Positions 46,574 through 56,448 are shown, numbered from the stretch's first letter. The stretch is 64,000 nucleotides of DNA from CBDBEU01 sp965204565 (GCA_965204565.1 CBDBEU010000003.1:682001-746000), one strand, 5' to 3'. Notes: generated from the letters alone by a model not told the origin. Translations and numbers: made by a program.

Positions 46574-47330
46574 CATGAGCCTGTCGATCCGCGCACCGGT
46601 AAGAATGACCATGAAGACGTCTGCCCGCCGGTCATATGGCGTTGCGATGCGGCGCCGGTCCTTGAGCGGTGCGAACATGTTCTCAACCTTATGGCGCTGT
46701 TTGTATTGAATGTTGCAGAAGGAAGCGGGTGCCTTTCGTCCTGTTCGGGGCGGAATGCATGGGTTGATCCCCCTGGCTTTCAGCGCCGCGCGATCATCGT
46801 CTGAAGCGTATCCCTTATCTGCGATCGTTATAGCTTTGACGCTATCACAGAGACCCGGATACAAGAGTTTCGCACCGATATGATCCGACAGCTGGCCAGC
46901 CGTCAGGCACATGGCCGGTGGTCGTTCGTCGCCATCGCAGACGTCATGGAGTCTGGTGTTCGACCCGCCTTTTGTGCGCCCGATGTGGCGGGGAAGCCCC
47001 CCCTTTCAGAAGGCTCGACGCGGTGCGATGAGCCTTCAAGTGTGTTGCATCAATCACCAGCGTATCGGGTGGCCCGTCAGAAGCGGTCAAGTGACTGAAA
47101 ATCTTGTCGAACACGCGGAGTTCGGTCCAGCGTCGAAAGCGATTGCAGGGCGTCTTGTGCGGGCCGCAGCTGCGTCCTTCCATTGCAGCCTGTGCTTCAG
47201 CACGCTGACGATGCCTGACACAACACGACGATCATCCCCCCGGCAACTCTGTGGGACCTGGGAAAGAATGGCTCGATCTTTGACATTTGAGCTCATGAGA
47301 GCAGAAACGGATCCGACATGGCAAACGCCT
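46574..47330 (-). pseudogene. IS5-family transposase, frameshifted
   Basis: Reading from the right: DRAILSQVPQSCRGDDRRVV, then GPHKTPCNRFRRWTELRVFD, VIDATHLKAHRTASSLL with the first Asp, a shift, then LTAGQLSDHIGAKL, KAITIADKGYASDDDRAAL (second Asp) and YKQRHKVENMFAPLKDRRRI (catalytic Glu). The C-terminal end meets the IS21 remnant at 46574. At least two frame shifts occur. Order and motifs are those of the IS5/IS427-like group. Confidence 0.75.
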
Positions 47331-47551
47331 TTGCCATCCTGAATCAGAAATCGCACTTCAATGCAAATTAATGGGTCCTGAGCCCAGGCACATAGCCATG
47401 GCGCGATCCGATGCTTGCTGCCACAGGCAAAGACACGCAAGAGCATTGATCGCGCCACTGCCCGCGCGTCTGCGCACGCCCCGCACCCCGAGCCTTGCCT
47501 CCAACCACCGCCAATCCTAACCTTGCTGGCAACCCTAGGCAGGAGGGCCCG

Positions 47552-48973
47552 ATGACCGACACCTCAATCTGCGCCATGAGCGCGGCGGAACTTTCCGCCG
47601 CCATGCGTGACAAGAAACTTTCACCGGTCGAGGTGACCGAGGCCCATCTCGCGCGTATTGACGAAACCAACGACACTTATCTCGGCTTTGTCACCGTAAC
47701 GCCGGAGCGCGCGCGCGCCGATGCGCGCCTTGCCGAGGCCGAGATCATGGGCGGCAACTGGCGCGGGCCATTGCATGGCATTCCCTATGGCGCCAAGGAC
47801 ATTTTCGACACCGCCGGCATCCGCACCGCCAATGGCGCCAAGGCCTGCGAGGACCGCGTTCCGGTGCGCGACAGCGAATGCGTGCGCGTCCTCACCGATG
47901 CCGGTGCGGTGTTGCTCGGCAAGACCAACACCCACCAATGGGCCGCCGCCTCCACCACCGTGAACCGCCATTTCGGCACTTCGAGAAATCCATGGGACCC
48001 GGCCCGCATCGTCGGCGGCTCGAGCGGCGGCTCGGCCGCCGCCCTAGCCGCTGCCATGTGCCCGCTGGCGCTTGGCTCCGATACCGGCGGCTCAATCAGA
48101 ACCCCGGCGGCGCTGTGCGGCATTGTCGGGCTGAAACCGACCCATGGCCGCGTGTCGCTGCGCGGTATCTTTCCCAACGTGCCGACATTCGATCATGCCG
48201 GGCCGATGACCCGCACCGTCACCGATGCGGCGCTGGCGCTGCAGGTGCTGGCGGGCTTTGACCGGCTCGATGCCAAATCGAGCGACAAGCCGGTGCCCGA
48301 CTATATGACAAGCCTTGAGGTGGGCATTTCAGGCGCCCGCATTTTGGTTTCGCCCGATTTCAACCAGAACGCCGAAGTCGACAGCGAAATTGCCAATGCC
48401 TTTGATCGCATGGTGGGTGTGCTGCGCGGACTGGGCGCTAGGATCGACACCATTCCCTTTCCCAATGCGGCGCGTTTCCACCAGATGTTCCGCGATATTG
48501 CCGGACCGGAATTTTCCGAAGTCCACCGCGCGCGCTATCAAACCGACCCGGAAAGTTTCGAGGACGATGCGCGCGAGCGCATTGACTGGTCGCTCACCAT
48601 CAAGACCGATGCATATGCGCGCGCGCTGCGCGATCGCGTGCTGCTGATCCGTGAGGTCGATGAGTTTTTAGGCGATGCCGACGCCATGATCTCGCCCTCA
48701 CTGCCATTTGTTGCCCCGAAGATCGACGAGATGATTGTCCGCGTCAACGGCAACAAGGAGCTCAACTATTACACCCATATCCACCGCCCGTTCCTGTCGT
48801 GCCACAACATCACCGGCTGCCCGGCGCTGGTCATGCCGATGGGCCTTGCCCAGGACGGGCTGCCGATGTCGGTGCAGATAAGCGCGGCGCGCTGGCGCGA
48901 GGCTGATGTGTTGCGCGTGGCCCGCGCCTATGAGGCGGCAACGCCGGATCTGAGGGTGCTGCCCAAGGTGTGA
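47552..48973 (+). CDS. amidase signature family protein
   Basis: An intact 473-residue amidase. GIPYGAKDIFDTAG holds the catalytic Lys, GGSSGGSAAALAAAM the cis-Ser and LGSDTGGSIRTPAALCG the nucleophile Ser, the full Ser-Ser-Lys triad. Start at 47552 after AGGAGG. Such enzymes hydrolyse amide or ester bonds in the cytosol, e.g. aryl amides, ureidoacids or malonamide-like compounds. It has GC-rich homogeneous coding and ends at 48973, then an IS5 element. Confidence 0.92.
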   Translation: MTDTSICAMSAAELSAAMRDKKLSPVEVTEAHLARIDETNDTYLGFVTVTPERARADARLAEAEIMGGNWRGPLHGIPYGAKDIFDTAGIRTANGAKACEDRVPVRDSECVRVLTDAGAVLLGKTNTHQWAAASTTVNRHFGTSRNPWDPARIVGGSSGGSAAALAAAMCPLALGSDTGGSIRTPAALCGIVGLKPTHGRVSLRGIFPNVPTFDHAGPMTRTVTDAALALQVLAGFDRLDAKSSDKPVPDYMTSLEVGISGARILVSPDFNQNAEVDSEIANAFDRMVGVLRGLGARIDTIPFPNAARFHQMFRDIAGPEFSEVHRARYQTDPESFEDDARERIDWSLTIKTDAYARALRDRVLLIREVDEFLGDADAMISPSLPFVAPKIDEMIVRVNGNKELNYYTHIHRPFLSCHNITGCPALVMPMGLAQDGLPMSVQISAARWREADVLRVARAYEAATPDLRVLPKV

Positions 48974-49067
48974 GCAGAGCAGATGCTATGGACCGCCGCT
49001 GTAGCAAAAGCACCCGCCAGGGGCAGATCTGCCGGCTCGCAATCCGGCAGCGGCCACAGCCCGACGG

Positions 49068-49865
49068 TTGAAATCTAGGTTGTCGTGGACAAATGGTATC
49101 CAGAGTTTGATTGATGCGATGGCGACGAAGCCAGGGCAGGACTCTTTGGTTTTGTCGTAGCGGGTGGCGACCCTGCGCCAGTTCTTGAGTTTGTTGAACA
49201 ACCGCTCGACGAGATTGCGCCATTTGTCTTTGGCCCGGTCGTGCGTGATGCGGTCAAGACGATTGCTCTTTGCAGGGATCACCGCTTCGACGCCTGCGGC
49301 GGCGATTTCCTGGCGGATAGCATCGGCATCATAGCCGCGATCTGCGAGGAACGCCTCAATGCGGTCGGTCATCATGCGGAACAGCGGTGCAAAGCCCTGC
49401 ACATCGTGCGCTTGCCGGGTGTCAGCACAAAGCCGGGCGGGAGGCCTCTGGCATCGCACCTCGCGTGGAGCCTGGTCGTAAAGCCGCCGCGTGACCGGCC
49501 AGGCCCCTCTGTTTGCTGAGCCCCCTTTTTATGCCGACGGCACAATGATGTGCCCGGACCACCGTGCTATCGATCATGTCGGCGGCGGCATTGCGTCCCG
49601 CCAGTTCGGCCAGCGTCTCGAGCATCGCATCGAACACGCCGGTCGTGACCCATCTTCGGTAGCGTCGGAAAATACTGTTCCACTTGCCATAGTCATCCGG
49701 CAGAGGCCGCCACTGCGCTCCGGTTCGCGCGATCCACATCATGCCTTCGAAATACAGGCGGTTGTCCTGTGCAGGACGGCACCCGCGACCGCGCTCCAAT
49801 GTGAATCTCATGTGGCGCCAACAGCGGCCCGATCAGCGCCCATTCCTCATCCGTTACACCAATCC
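49068..49865 (-). mobile_element. IS5-family element with frameshifted transposase
   Basis: The minus strand reads TDEEWALIGPLLAPHE, a shift, NRLYFEGMMWIARTGAQWRPLP, DMIDSTVVRAHHCAVGIKRG (first Asp), another shift, IEAFLADRGYDADAIRQEI (second Asp), and WRNLVERLFNKLKNWRRVATRYD (catalytic Glu) followed by the end FVHDNLDF. All three catalytic residues survive in different frames. It sits before a truncated peroxiredoxin and probably caused the loss of its first codons. Confidence 0.8.
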
Positions 49866-49962
49866 GCTCGCCCAAGGCCGCCACCAGCCAGCCGCCATTC
49901 AGGGGAAAATTGTGCCAAACCAGAATCATCCATCAACTTTGCTGCTACCGAGGCCCGTGCCC

Positions 49963-50453
49963 AATGTCATGCTAGGATTGATCAAGTCCGAAGGTCACGA
50001 ACCGGTGCGCGCAGCACAGCTCTTTGCCCATTTAAAATCGTTCGTCATTGGCATTCCCGGAGTCCACACGCCGATTTGCAGCGAACAGCACGTGCCCGAG
50101 CTTGTCCGCGATGCCGGCCAGCTAAAGGCCGCCGGCTTTGATATGATCGGCTGCATTGCCTCCAACGATCCCTTCGTCCTGCAGCAATGGTCGAAGCAGA
50201 TCGACCCTAATAACAGGGTCACATTTATCTCTGACGGCAACCTTGAATTCACCGCCGTGCTCGGTCTGCTGCAAACCGAGCAGAGCCTGTTTCTCGGCAC
50301 CCGGTCAGAGCGCTATTCGCTGTCGATCGAGAGCAACCTTATCAAGCGCCTCAAGGTCGAGAGACCAGCATCTTCGACGTCAGTTGCACCAGCCCGGGCC
50401 GCGTCATTTCCGATGCGCGCGAGCATTCTTCCGCCGAAGTGGAGTTGATCTAG
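49963..50453 (+). pseudogene. Prx5-type peroxiredoxin, 5' end and one frame damaged
   Basis: The sequence PVRAAQLFAHLKSFVIGIPGVHTPICSEQHVPE contains the P-G-x-x-T-P-x-C motif with the peroxidatic Cys. NDPFVLQQWSKQ, LGTRSERYSLSIE and LIKRLKVE follow. At about 50362 the frame shifts, and the end SIFDVSCTSPGRVISDAREH continues in the next frame to a TAG at 50451. The start is unclear since the first codons adjoin IS5. The gene is a Prx5/hybrid peroxiredoxin, probably broken. Confidence 0.7.
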
Positions 50454-50484
50454 CCCCCGGCGCCGACAACTTCGAACAGCAGGC

Positions 50485-50521
50485 AAAAAACGGCCGGGGC
50501 AGGTTTTGCCTGTCCCGGCCG
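50485..50521 (-). terminator. intrinsic terminator
   Basis: Reading the minus strand: CGGCCGGGACAGG, loop AAAA-type, CCTGCCCCGGCCG, then TTTTTT. The stem is 12-13 pairs with one mismatch and the U-tract follows directly. It is placed 62 bases after the end of the small secreted protein gene. Confidence 0.9.
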
Positions 50522-50582
50522 TACTGGCTGCCGTCTGCCCGGCGCGAGGCGCGCCGGCAAGGTTATCCGGTTGGGCCCGCCT

Positions 50583-50816
50583 CTAGCGGTAGCGCGGGGC
50601 ATGCCGGCCGTAATATCGATAATCGTGATCGGAATAATAGGCATGTGGATAAGCGTGGGCGCGGTTTGCATGGCTGAGCGCACCCAATACGATCGCGCCA
50701 AGAGCGATACCGGCAATGACCTTGCCCAGGTTGCCCACCTTGGCCGGTTTCGGCTGGGCCACGGTCAGCGCCAATGCAGCTGCGGCGACAAGCCCAATGG
50801 TTTTGGGTTTCAACAT
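50583..50816 (-). CDS. small exported protein with Tyr/His-rich tail
   Basis: A 77-residue protein starting at 50816. A basic, hydrophobic N-terminus (LKPKTIGLVAAAALALTVAQ) is a signal peptide; a second hydrophobic segment rich in Gly and Ala (VIAGIALGAIVLGALSH) follows and may span the membrane. The tail AYPHAYYSDHDYRYYGRHAP is rich in Tyr, His and Asp. Small proteins of this kind are frequent in Rhizobiales; the function is unknown. Its own terminator lies downstream. Confidence 0.75.
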   Translation of the reverse strand: MLKPKTIGLVAAAALALTVAQPKPAKVGNLGKVIAGIALGAIVLGALSHANRAHAYPHAYYSDHDYRYYGRHAPRYR

Positions 50817-51104
50817 TTTATCCACCCCGGATATTTGCCTGAGCTGAGGGGCAGGCAAGGCTCCCATACGATTGCCCGCACATTGGGATTTGACGTATGA
50901 ACCGGACCTGAACATGCTGATCATCGGCCAGATCCCTGCTTTTGCAGGCCATCTTCCGCTGCCAGAAACAAACGCAAGATCTTGAAAACAAACATAATCG
51001 GCATTTCTGCTTGATCGTAAGGGCCCGGCTGCCCAAAAATTGCCGAATTCGGATTGGTGGAGCAGTCTGCATATTGCTGATCGCAAACAGACAACCGGCC
51101 GCAA

Positions 51105-51318
51105 TGACCATGGTTGATGATCAAGGCCAAGAAATGAGAAATCCTGTCCGCCAAGATCTCGGCTCATGCGGCTGAGGGGCTGCGCACATTTTGCCATCGC
51201 CATGGCGTCACAGCGACTTTAGTGCTTGAAGTCGGCCCCCGCCTGTTGGCCGAGGACACGCTGCCGCCGAGCCTCGAATACCGGCAACAAATAGTCATGC
51301 GCGCTCGCGAGGTCGATC
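51105..51318 (+). pseudogene. degenerate small helical protein, copy 1
   Basis: After a start-like stretch (TMVDDQGQ) a stop intervenes, and the next frame encodes ILSAKISAHAAEGLRTFCHRHGVTATLVLE, then RQQIVMRAREVDRSRRSR. It matches the adjacent copy 2 in the same order (ILVAKISAPSAEGWRCF; VSAREVDRARRCD). No function is known; the ending REVDxxRRSR and helical start suggest a small DNA- or nucleotide-binding protein. Frame damage makes it a pseudogene. Confidence 0.5.
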
Positions 51319-51364
51319 GTTCGCGCCGATCGAGATCGGCGATAGGCAAAACAAAGCATAGCCA

Positions 51365-51650
51365 ATGGATGATGATACCAGGGCGCAGCCTTCAATCGGC
51401 AGCGCAACTTCACCCCCTGATGGCAAGCCCGGGAAACGCGAAATCCTAGTCGCCAAGATCTCTGCCCCCTCGGCTGAAGGGTGGCGTTGCTTTTGCGAGC
51501 AAAATGGCATATCCTTGACGGTGATGCTTGGAATCGTCTGCCGTGATCTGGGCAACGGCACCTTGCCGGCAAGCTAGGAGGGGCTGGATCAGCTGCTGGT
51601 GAGTGCCCGCGAAGTCGACCGCGCGCGTCGATGCGACCTGCTTGCCGGCG
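51365..51650 (+). pseudogene. degenerate small helical protein, copy 2
   Basis: From an ATG at 51365 it reads a Gly/Pro-rich start (KPGKREILVAKISAPSAEGW), RCFCEQNGISLTVMLGIVCR, then an in-frame TAG after GTLPAS, followed by EGLDQLLVSAREVDRARR. Copy 1 (51105-51318) has the same plan. The nonsense codon lies in the middle, so both copies are broken. The tandem arrangement points to duplication before decay. Confidence 0.55.
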
Positions 51651-51776
51651 GTCAATTGCATTTTTTGCGCAACCCACTTTTGACCAGTGCGGTCGACGAG
51701 CACGCCTCAGTGCGACTATGCTGTGGGCCAAGGGGTGTTTCAGCCTCGATCAACAATCCATCAGGGAGCGGATACC

Positions 51777-52463
51777 GTGGAAATCATCGATCTCAGCCGC
51801 GAGCTTTATCACCGCGCGCCAGCCTATCCGGGCCAGCCGCCGATCATTCATGGCATGTGGAAGAACCACGAGGAAGCATTCATCGATTCGGGCAATGTGC
51901 ATGGCAATGCGGTGATGTTCTTTTCCATGCCCGATCATGGCGGCACCCATATCGATGCGCCGCGCCATTTCGGCATGAGCGGCACGCCGATCAACGAATA
52001 TCCGCTTGAGAACTGCATTGTGCCAGGCATCTGCATCGATCTGCGCCACATTGCGCCCAAGGCCGAGATCACACCGGACGATCTGGAAGCAGCGGTCGAT
52101 GCGGCGGGCGTGCCGATCCCGAAAGGCGGCACGGTCTTGCTGTGCACCGGACACCATGAGCGCACCTTCCCGACACCGGCCTATTCAACCGACAATTCGG
52201 GCGTCAATGTCGAGGCCACCGAATGGCTCGCCAATCAGGGCATCGCTCATTTCGGCATCGATTCGATGCGCCCCGGACCCGTCGGCGCCGTCAACTCGCT
52301 GGTGCACAAGGCGTGCCTGGAGTTCGACATCACCCACATGGAAAGCCTGTGCAATCTGGAAAGCCTGATCGGCCGCGGCAAATTCCGCTTCATCGGCCTG
52401 CCGATGAAATGGCGTGAAGGCACCGGCTCGCCGATCCGCGCCGTTGCCGTATTCGGATTTTGA
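51777..52463 (+). CDS. cyclase family protein (kynurenine formamidase-like)
   Basis: A 228-residue protein; a GTG start at 51777 is chosen because AGGGAG lies 9 bases upstream and the domain begins here. HGGTHIDAPRHFGMSGT is the metal-binding HGGTHxDxPxHF motif of the cyclase/KynB family. Further Zn or substrate residues fit TGHHERTFPTPAYS. Members hydrolyse N-formylkynurenine or cyclic amide bonds. It is followed by a flavoprotein and an M24 peptidase on the same strand. Confidence 0.88.
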   Translation: MEIIDLSRELYHRAPAYPGQPPIIHGMWKNHEEAFIDSGNVHGNAVMFFSMPDHGGTHIDAPRHFGMSGTPINEYPLENCIVPGICIDLRHIAPKAEITPDDLEAAVDAAGVPIPKGGTVLLCTGHHERTFPTPAYSTDNSGVNVEATEWLANQGIAHFGIDSMRPGPVGAVNSLVHKACLEFDITHMESLCNLESLIGRGKFRFIGLPMKWREGTGSPIRAVAVFGF

Positions 52464-52484
52464 TTGCCGCACCCGAGGATTTCG

Positions 52485-53690
52485 ATGGACCAGCAACAAG
52501 CGCCGCGCGTCGACGGCGTCACCTATGATCAGGCGATGCGCGCCGCTGCCGATCTTGTGCCGCTGTTGAAGGATGAGGCAGCGCAAGGCGATGAGCAGCG
52601 CTCCATGCCCGATGCCGTTGCCGCCGAACTGCGCCGCACCGGGCTGTTGCGCTTTCTCCAGCCCAAATCCTGGGGCGGCATGGAGCTGGAATTTGTCTCC
52701 TGGGTCGATATCCCCGAAATGCTGGCGCGCGGCGATTGCTCGGTGGCATGGAACGTCGCCAATCTTGCCTCCCACCACCGCACACTGGCGATGTTCTCCG
52801 GTGAGGCCCAGCGCGAGGTCTGGGAGGACGATCCCGACGCGCTGATTGCCTCCGGCATCGCCTATCAGTTCGGTCGCGCCAAAAAGGTCGATGGCGGCTA
52901 CCAGCTGTCGGGTAAATGGCCGTTCTGCTCAGCCGTGATCGGCGCCAGGTGGAACATTCTCGCCTGTATCGTCATGGAGGAAGGCGACAAGCCGGTCGAC
53001 TGGGCCCAGTGCCTGCTGCCGGAGGGCGAATATGAAGTGCTCGATGACTGGCACACGCTCGGCATGCGCGGCACCGGCTCCAATACTTGCGTGGTCAGCG
53101 ACCTGTTCGTGCCCGAGCACCGGGTCGAGTCGACCGCCATCGGACTTCCCGGTCACAAATTCCGCGGTGTGAAGGCCAATCCCAATCCGATGTACCGCAT
53201 TCCGACCTCAGCCCTTGGCGCCAGCGGCCTTGCCGGCTGCGTCATTGGCGCCTCCCAGGCAGCGCTTGATGCCATGGTCGAGTGGATCAAGGTGCGTTCG
53301 ACCAACTATACCGGCTCGACCATGCGCGATTTCCAGACTGTCCAGTTGCGCGTCGGCATGGCCGGCGCCAAGACCGACGCCGCGCGCCTCATCCTGCGTA
53401 ATGATTGCCTAGAAGCTGAAAAGACCGCGCTTGCCGGTGAGCCGATCTCGATCGAGACCCGGCTGCGCTACAAGCGCAATATCTGCCTTGCCGCGCGCAT
53501 GGCCACAGAAGCGACCGAGATGCTGTTCGAGATGGCCGGTGCCAACGGCATCTACGACACCTCGCCGATGCAGCGCATCTACCGCGATGTGAAATCGGCC
53601 TCCACCCATATTCATTTCTTGACCGACATGCAGATGACCACATGGGGCAATGTCGCGCTTGGCGGCGAATTCAAGAGCCCCACAATGTAA
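52485..53690 (+). CDS. acyl-CoA dehydrogenase-fold flavoprotein (HsaA/group D monooxygenase-like)
   Basis: A 401-residue protein starting at 52485 after GAGGAT. It has the N-terminal helical domain (LRFLQPKSWGGMELEF), the beta domain (KKVDGGYQLSGKWPFCSAV) and the C-terminal helices (QLRVGMAGAKTDAARLIL, MLFEMAGANGIYDTSPMQRI, YRDVKSASTHIHFLTD). This is the layout of flavin-dependent hydroxylases such as HsaA, which use reduced flavin from a partner and not acyl-CoA. The catalytic base Glu of acyl-CoA dehydrogenases is absent as far as I can see. It probably oxidises a phenolic or N-cyclic substrate. Confidence 0.85.
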   Translation: MDQQQAPRVDGVTYDQAMRAAADLVPLLKDEAAQGDEQRSMPDAVAAELRRTGLLRFLQPKSWGGMELEFVSWVDIPEMLARGDCSVAWNVANLASHHRTLAMFSGEAQREVWEDDPDALIASGIAYQFGRAKKVDGGYQLSGKWPFCSAVIGARWNILACIVMEEGDKPVDWAQCLLPEGEYEVLDDWHTLGMRGTGSNTCVVSDLFVPEHRVESTAIGLPGHKFRGVKANPNPMYRIPTSALGASGLAGCVIGASQAALDAMVEWIKVRSTNYTGSTMRDFQTVQLRVGMAGAKTDAARLILRNDCLEAEKTALAGEPISIETRLRYKRNICLAARMATEATEMLFEMAGANGIYDTSPMQRIYRDVKSASTHIHFLTDMQMTTWGNVALGGEFKSPTM

Positions 53691-53739
53691 ACCGGGATGA
53701 CACCGCGCCCGTAATATTTGCAGCCCCAAGGAGACCACC

Positions 53740-54900
53740 ATGGACCTGCCATTTGACGCAGCCAAGCTCGATACCCTGATGGACGAGGCCGGCATCGATC
53801 TCCTGCTCGCCACCGACAAGGACACCATCCAGTATCTGACCGGCGGCTACCGGTTCTTCTTCCTCTCTCACAAGGATGCGATCGGCATCAGCCGTTACCT
53901 GCCAGTTCTTGGCTATCCGAGGGCAAGGCCTGAGAACGCCTTTTATATTGGTTGCAGCCTTGAGCCTCCCGCCCAGGAGGTCGAACCGTTCTGGGTTCCC
54001 AACATCGCCAATAATCAGTGGATCAGCGCCAATGCCGGGCGCGATGCGGGCCGCAATATCGCCAAGCTCGGACTTGAGAACGCCACCATCGCGCTGGAGA
54101 TGTGTTTCATTCCCGCTGATGCCTTTGAGGCACTGCGCGCCGAATTGCCCGGCGCCAAATTCGTCGACGCCCTGCCGATGATGCAGCGGCTGCGCGCCAT
54201 CAAATCACCGCACGAACTCGACCTTCTGCGCCAAGCCTCTGAATACATTGTCGAATGCATGATCACGGTGATGACCTCGACCAAGGCCGGCTCCACCACC
54301 GCGCAGATCGCACGTGATGTGCACACCGAAGAGGTCAAGCGTGGCATGCATTTCGAATATTGTCTGACCGCAGCCGGCACCTGCCTCAACCGCACGCCGT
54401 GCGACAAGTTCACCTGGGACAAGGGCGAGGTTCTGTCGCTCGATTCCGGCGCTAATTGGCACGGCTATCTGGGCGATTTGTGCCGCATGGCAGTGATGGG
54501 CGAGCCGACACCGCTGATGCGCGATCTGCTCGACGAAGTGCGCGCCATTCAGGATGCGCCACGCAAGGTCATCCGCCCCGGCGTTAGTGGCAAGGAGCTC
54601 TACGAGGCGGCTCTTGAGGTCAAGCAGCAATGCGATCACTGCGATCAGGTCCATTTCTTCGCCCACGGCATGGGCATGATCCAGCATGAAGCGCCGCATC
54701 TGGAGCCCAGGGGCGTGGTGCCCTATGACGCGCCCTATCAGGATCTGCCGTTGGAAGCGGGCATGGTGCTATCGATCGAAACCGCGCTGAAGAACCCCGA
54801 AGTCGGTCTCGTCAAGCTTGAAGATACCATCGCGGTGACCGGCAACGGCCATGAAGGATTCGGCGACGGCGCCAGGGACTGGGTGATTGCCGCTGGCTGA
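53740..54900 (+). CDS. M24 family metallopeptidase (Xaa-Pro dipeptidase/creatinase-like)
   Basis: A 386-residue protein with an N-terminal creatinase domain and a C-terminal pita-bread fold. The five metal ligands are recognisable: D in LSLDSGANWHGYLGD (two Asp), His in HFFAHGMGMIQHEAPH, Glu in MVLSIETALKNPE and Glu in VKLEDTIAVT. All are conserved, so a metal-dependent peptidase (rather than creatinase without metal) is likely. It follows the flavoprotein by 49 bases. Confidence 0.9.
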   Translation: MDLPFDAAKLDTLMDEAGIDLLLATDKDTIQYLTGGYRFFFLSHKDAIGISRYLPVLGYPRARPENAFYIGCSLEPPAQEVEPFWVPNIANNQWISANAGRDAGRNIAKLGLENATIALEMCFIPADAFEALRAELPGAKFVDALPMMQRLRAIKSPHELDLLRQASEYIVECMITVMTSTKAGSTTAQIARDVHTEEVKRGMHFEYCLTAAGTCLNRTPCDKFTWDKGEVLSLDSGANWHGYLGDLCRMAVMGEPTPLMRDLLDEVRAIQDAPRKVIRPGVSGKELYEAALEVKQQCDHCDQVHFFAHGMGMIQHEAPHLEPRGVVPYDAPYQDLPLEAGMVLSIETALKNPEVGLVKLEDTIAVTGNGHEGFGDGARDWVIAAG

Positions 54901-54945
54901 CAACCGATTGATCGGCCAGCCGCGTAAGTCCGCTTGGGAGAGGCA

Positions 54946-56248
54946 ATGCCACCTGATCCAAAACTCGACGCAGCATTGTCGGCGCTAAAGAGCTATCCGC
55001 TGCTTGATGCGATCCGCCAGCGCCGACGCCATTCATGCAACCACGCTGTTCGTGATCAACGACCAAGCCACCTAGATGACCAAGCGGCCGCAGGATTTCG
55101 AAGCCTGCGAGATCGCGGGCCTTGCCGCCGCCGGGCAGATGAAGGAGGTCTATCACCTCTCCAGAATCAAGATCCGCGACGGGCGCACCAGCGTCGCGCG
55201 TCAGGTGCCGACCCTGTTTCCGTTCAAAAAATGGTCGACCAATTTGCCGGGGACCACCTATTTTCTGCCGGTGGGCGATCTTACGGCGATGTATATCAAC
55301 GTGCTGCTGTTGAGCTTCCACGATGAGGTGAGCCTTTATATCGATGGTGAGCGAAACAATTTCCGCGGCGCCGGGCTTGCCAAATACGCCCGCTTGCGCG
55401 GCGGGCGGCTGCACAACAATCCCCAAGACCGCAGAATATCACCGATCAATCTGTATGAGACGATAATCGTCGAATTCATTCTCGCCGAACAAGCCTTCAT
55501 GACCCACAATCTGTCGCTAGTTGAGCAGGCAATGGGGCTTGGCGGCTGGACCCATTATGCAACTTCGAGCGAGGACGACTGGCTGGAGGAGCTGGGCTTT
55601 GCCATGGACATCCAGAAGGCGAGCCGGTTTCTGCGCGCCGGGCCGGTCAAGCGCACCTTGATGCAACCCCTGGGCAAGGATGCCGACATCCGCCACCCGC
55701 TGGGCTTGACCGTCGACGGCAAGGACCTGGTCAAGCCCTATTGCCCGCCCTATTACAAATCGATGGAAGATGCGGTCCTTGCCTTTGTCGAGCACAAGCG
55801 CGCGGGCCTGCTGCAGACGGAAATGGCCGAAGGCACCGACGGCACATGGAAGGACCGCGCCAGGGTGCAGGCGAAACGGGTGATATCAGGCGCGGTTTCG
55901 ACAGTCGGGTGCGGCTGGAATTCCATGGCTCGAGGATCGGTTCCGACGGTGGCCCGTTGCTGTTCCGGGAGTTGAACGAGACCCCGGGATTGCACGATAT
56001 TGCCGGCGGTCCTCTCGGAGATATGCGAACCGTCTGCATTCCGTGGTCGGGCTTTTGCGGCAGTCGGTCTTCGGGCGATCGGCCGGATATGATGATGTGA
56101 ATGACGCGGACCGTCCGGCGCTCGATCCGGTGATGCGGCAGGTGATCGGAGGGCGCATCATCTCGACCTCGATTTCTATGACCGGCACTACCATCGCGGT
56201 GCCTACGCCGAAACACAGGCCCGCCATTTCGATCTCTGGCACAAGTAA
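54946..56248 (+). pseudogene. nitroreductase-like protein, multiply disrupted
   Basis: A start with GGGAGAGG upstream (54946) encodes PPDPKLDAALSALKSYPLL and DAIRQR, then a deletion and frame change. From 55022 the frame gives ADAIHATTLFVINDQAT, a TAG where a Tyr codon is expected, then TKRPQDFEACEIAGLAAAG, FPFKKWSTNLPGTTYFLP and DLTAMYINVLLLSFHDEVSL to about 55855. An IS1380 fragment follows, and the C-terminal piece FYDRHYHRGAYAETQARHFD with its stop lies at 56248. This is an uncharacterised nitroreductase-like family I recall from Alphaproteobacteria. Confidence 0.65.
55856..56155 (+). mobile_element. IS1380 segment, copy E (5' part)
   Basis: It reads GTGCAGGCGAAACGGGTGAT and continues with the N-terminal transposase frame FDSRVRLEFHGSRIGSDGG, PLLFRELNETPGLHDIAGGP, QSVFGRSAGYDDVNDADRPA to about 56155. 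The outer repeat is missing and the rest of the element is absent. It is embedded inside the nitroreductase-like gene. Confidence 0.8.
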
Positions 56249-56448
56249 TTGTCAGTTACGCGGCGTCAATTTTGACCGAAATTCAATCAGCACAACCAAA
56301 AACCCTGTTGCTCCTTGGCTCTGGCTCCCGCATTAATCCCCTGAACGAGGTACATAGATTTATCTTCGCACCGGGGTATGTTTTGGTTTGCGTGGACAGA
56401 GTGTGTGCATAGACATGGTTTACCGTGCTTCGACATTGATGAATTCTG

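Noticed and set aside
45911..46912. 333-codon minus-strand open frame
   Set aside because: It joins the end of an IS5 transposase with the antisense of an IS21 istA gene; only the first about 100 residues are real transposase sequence.
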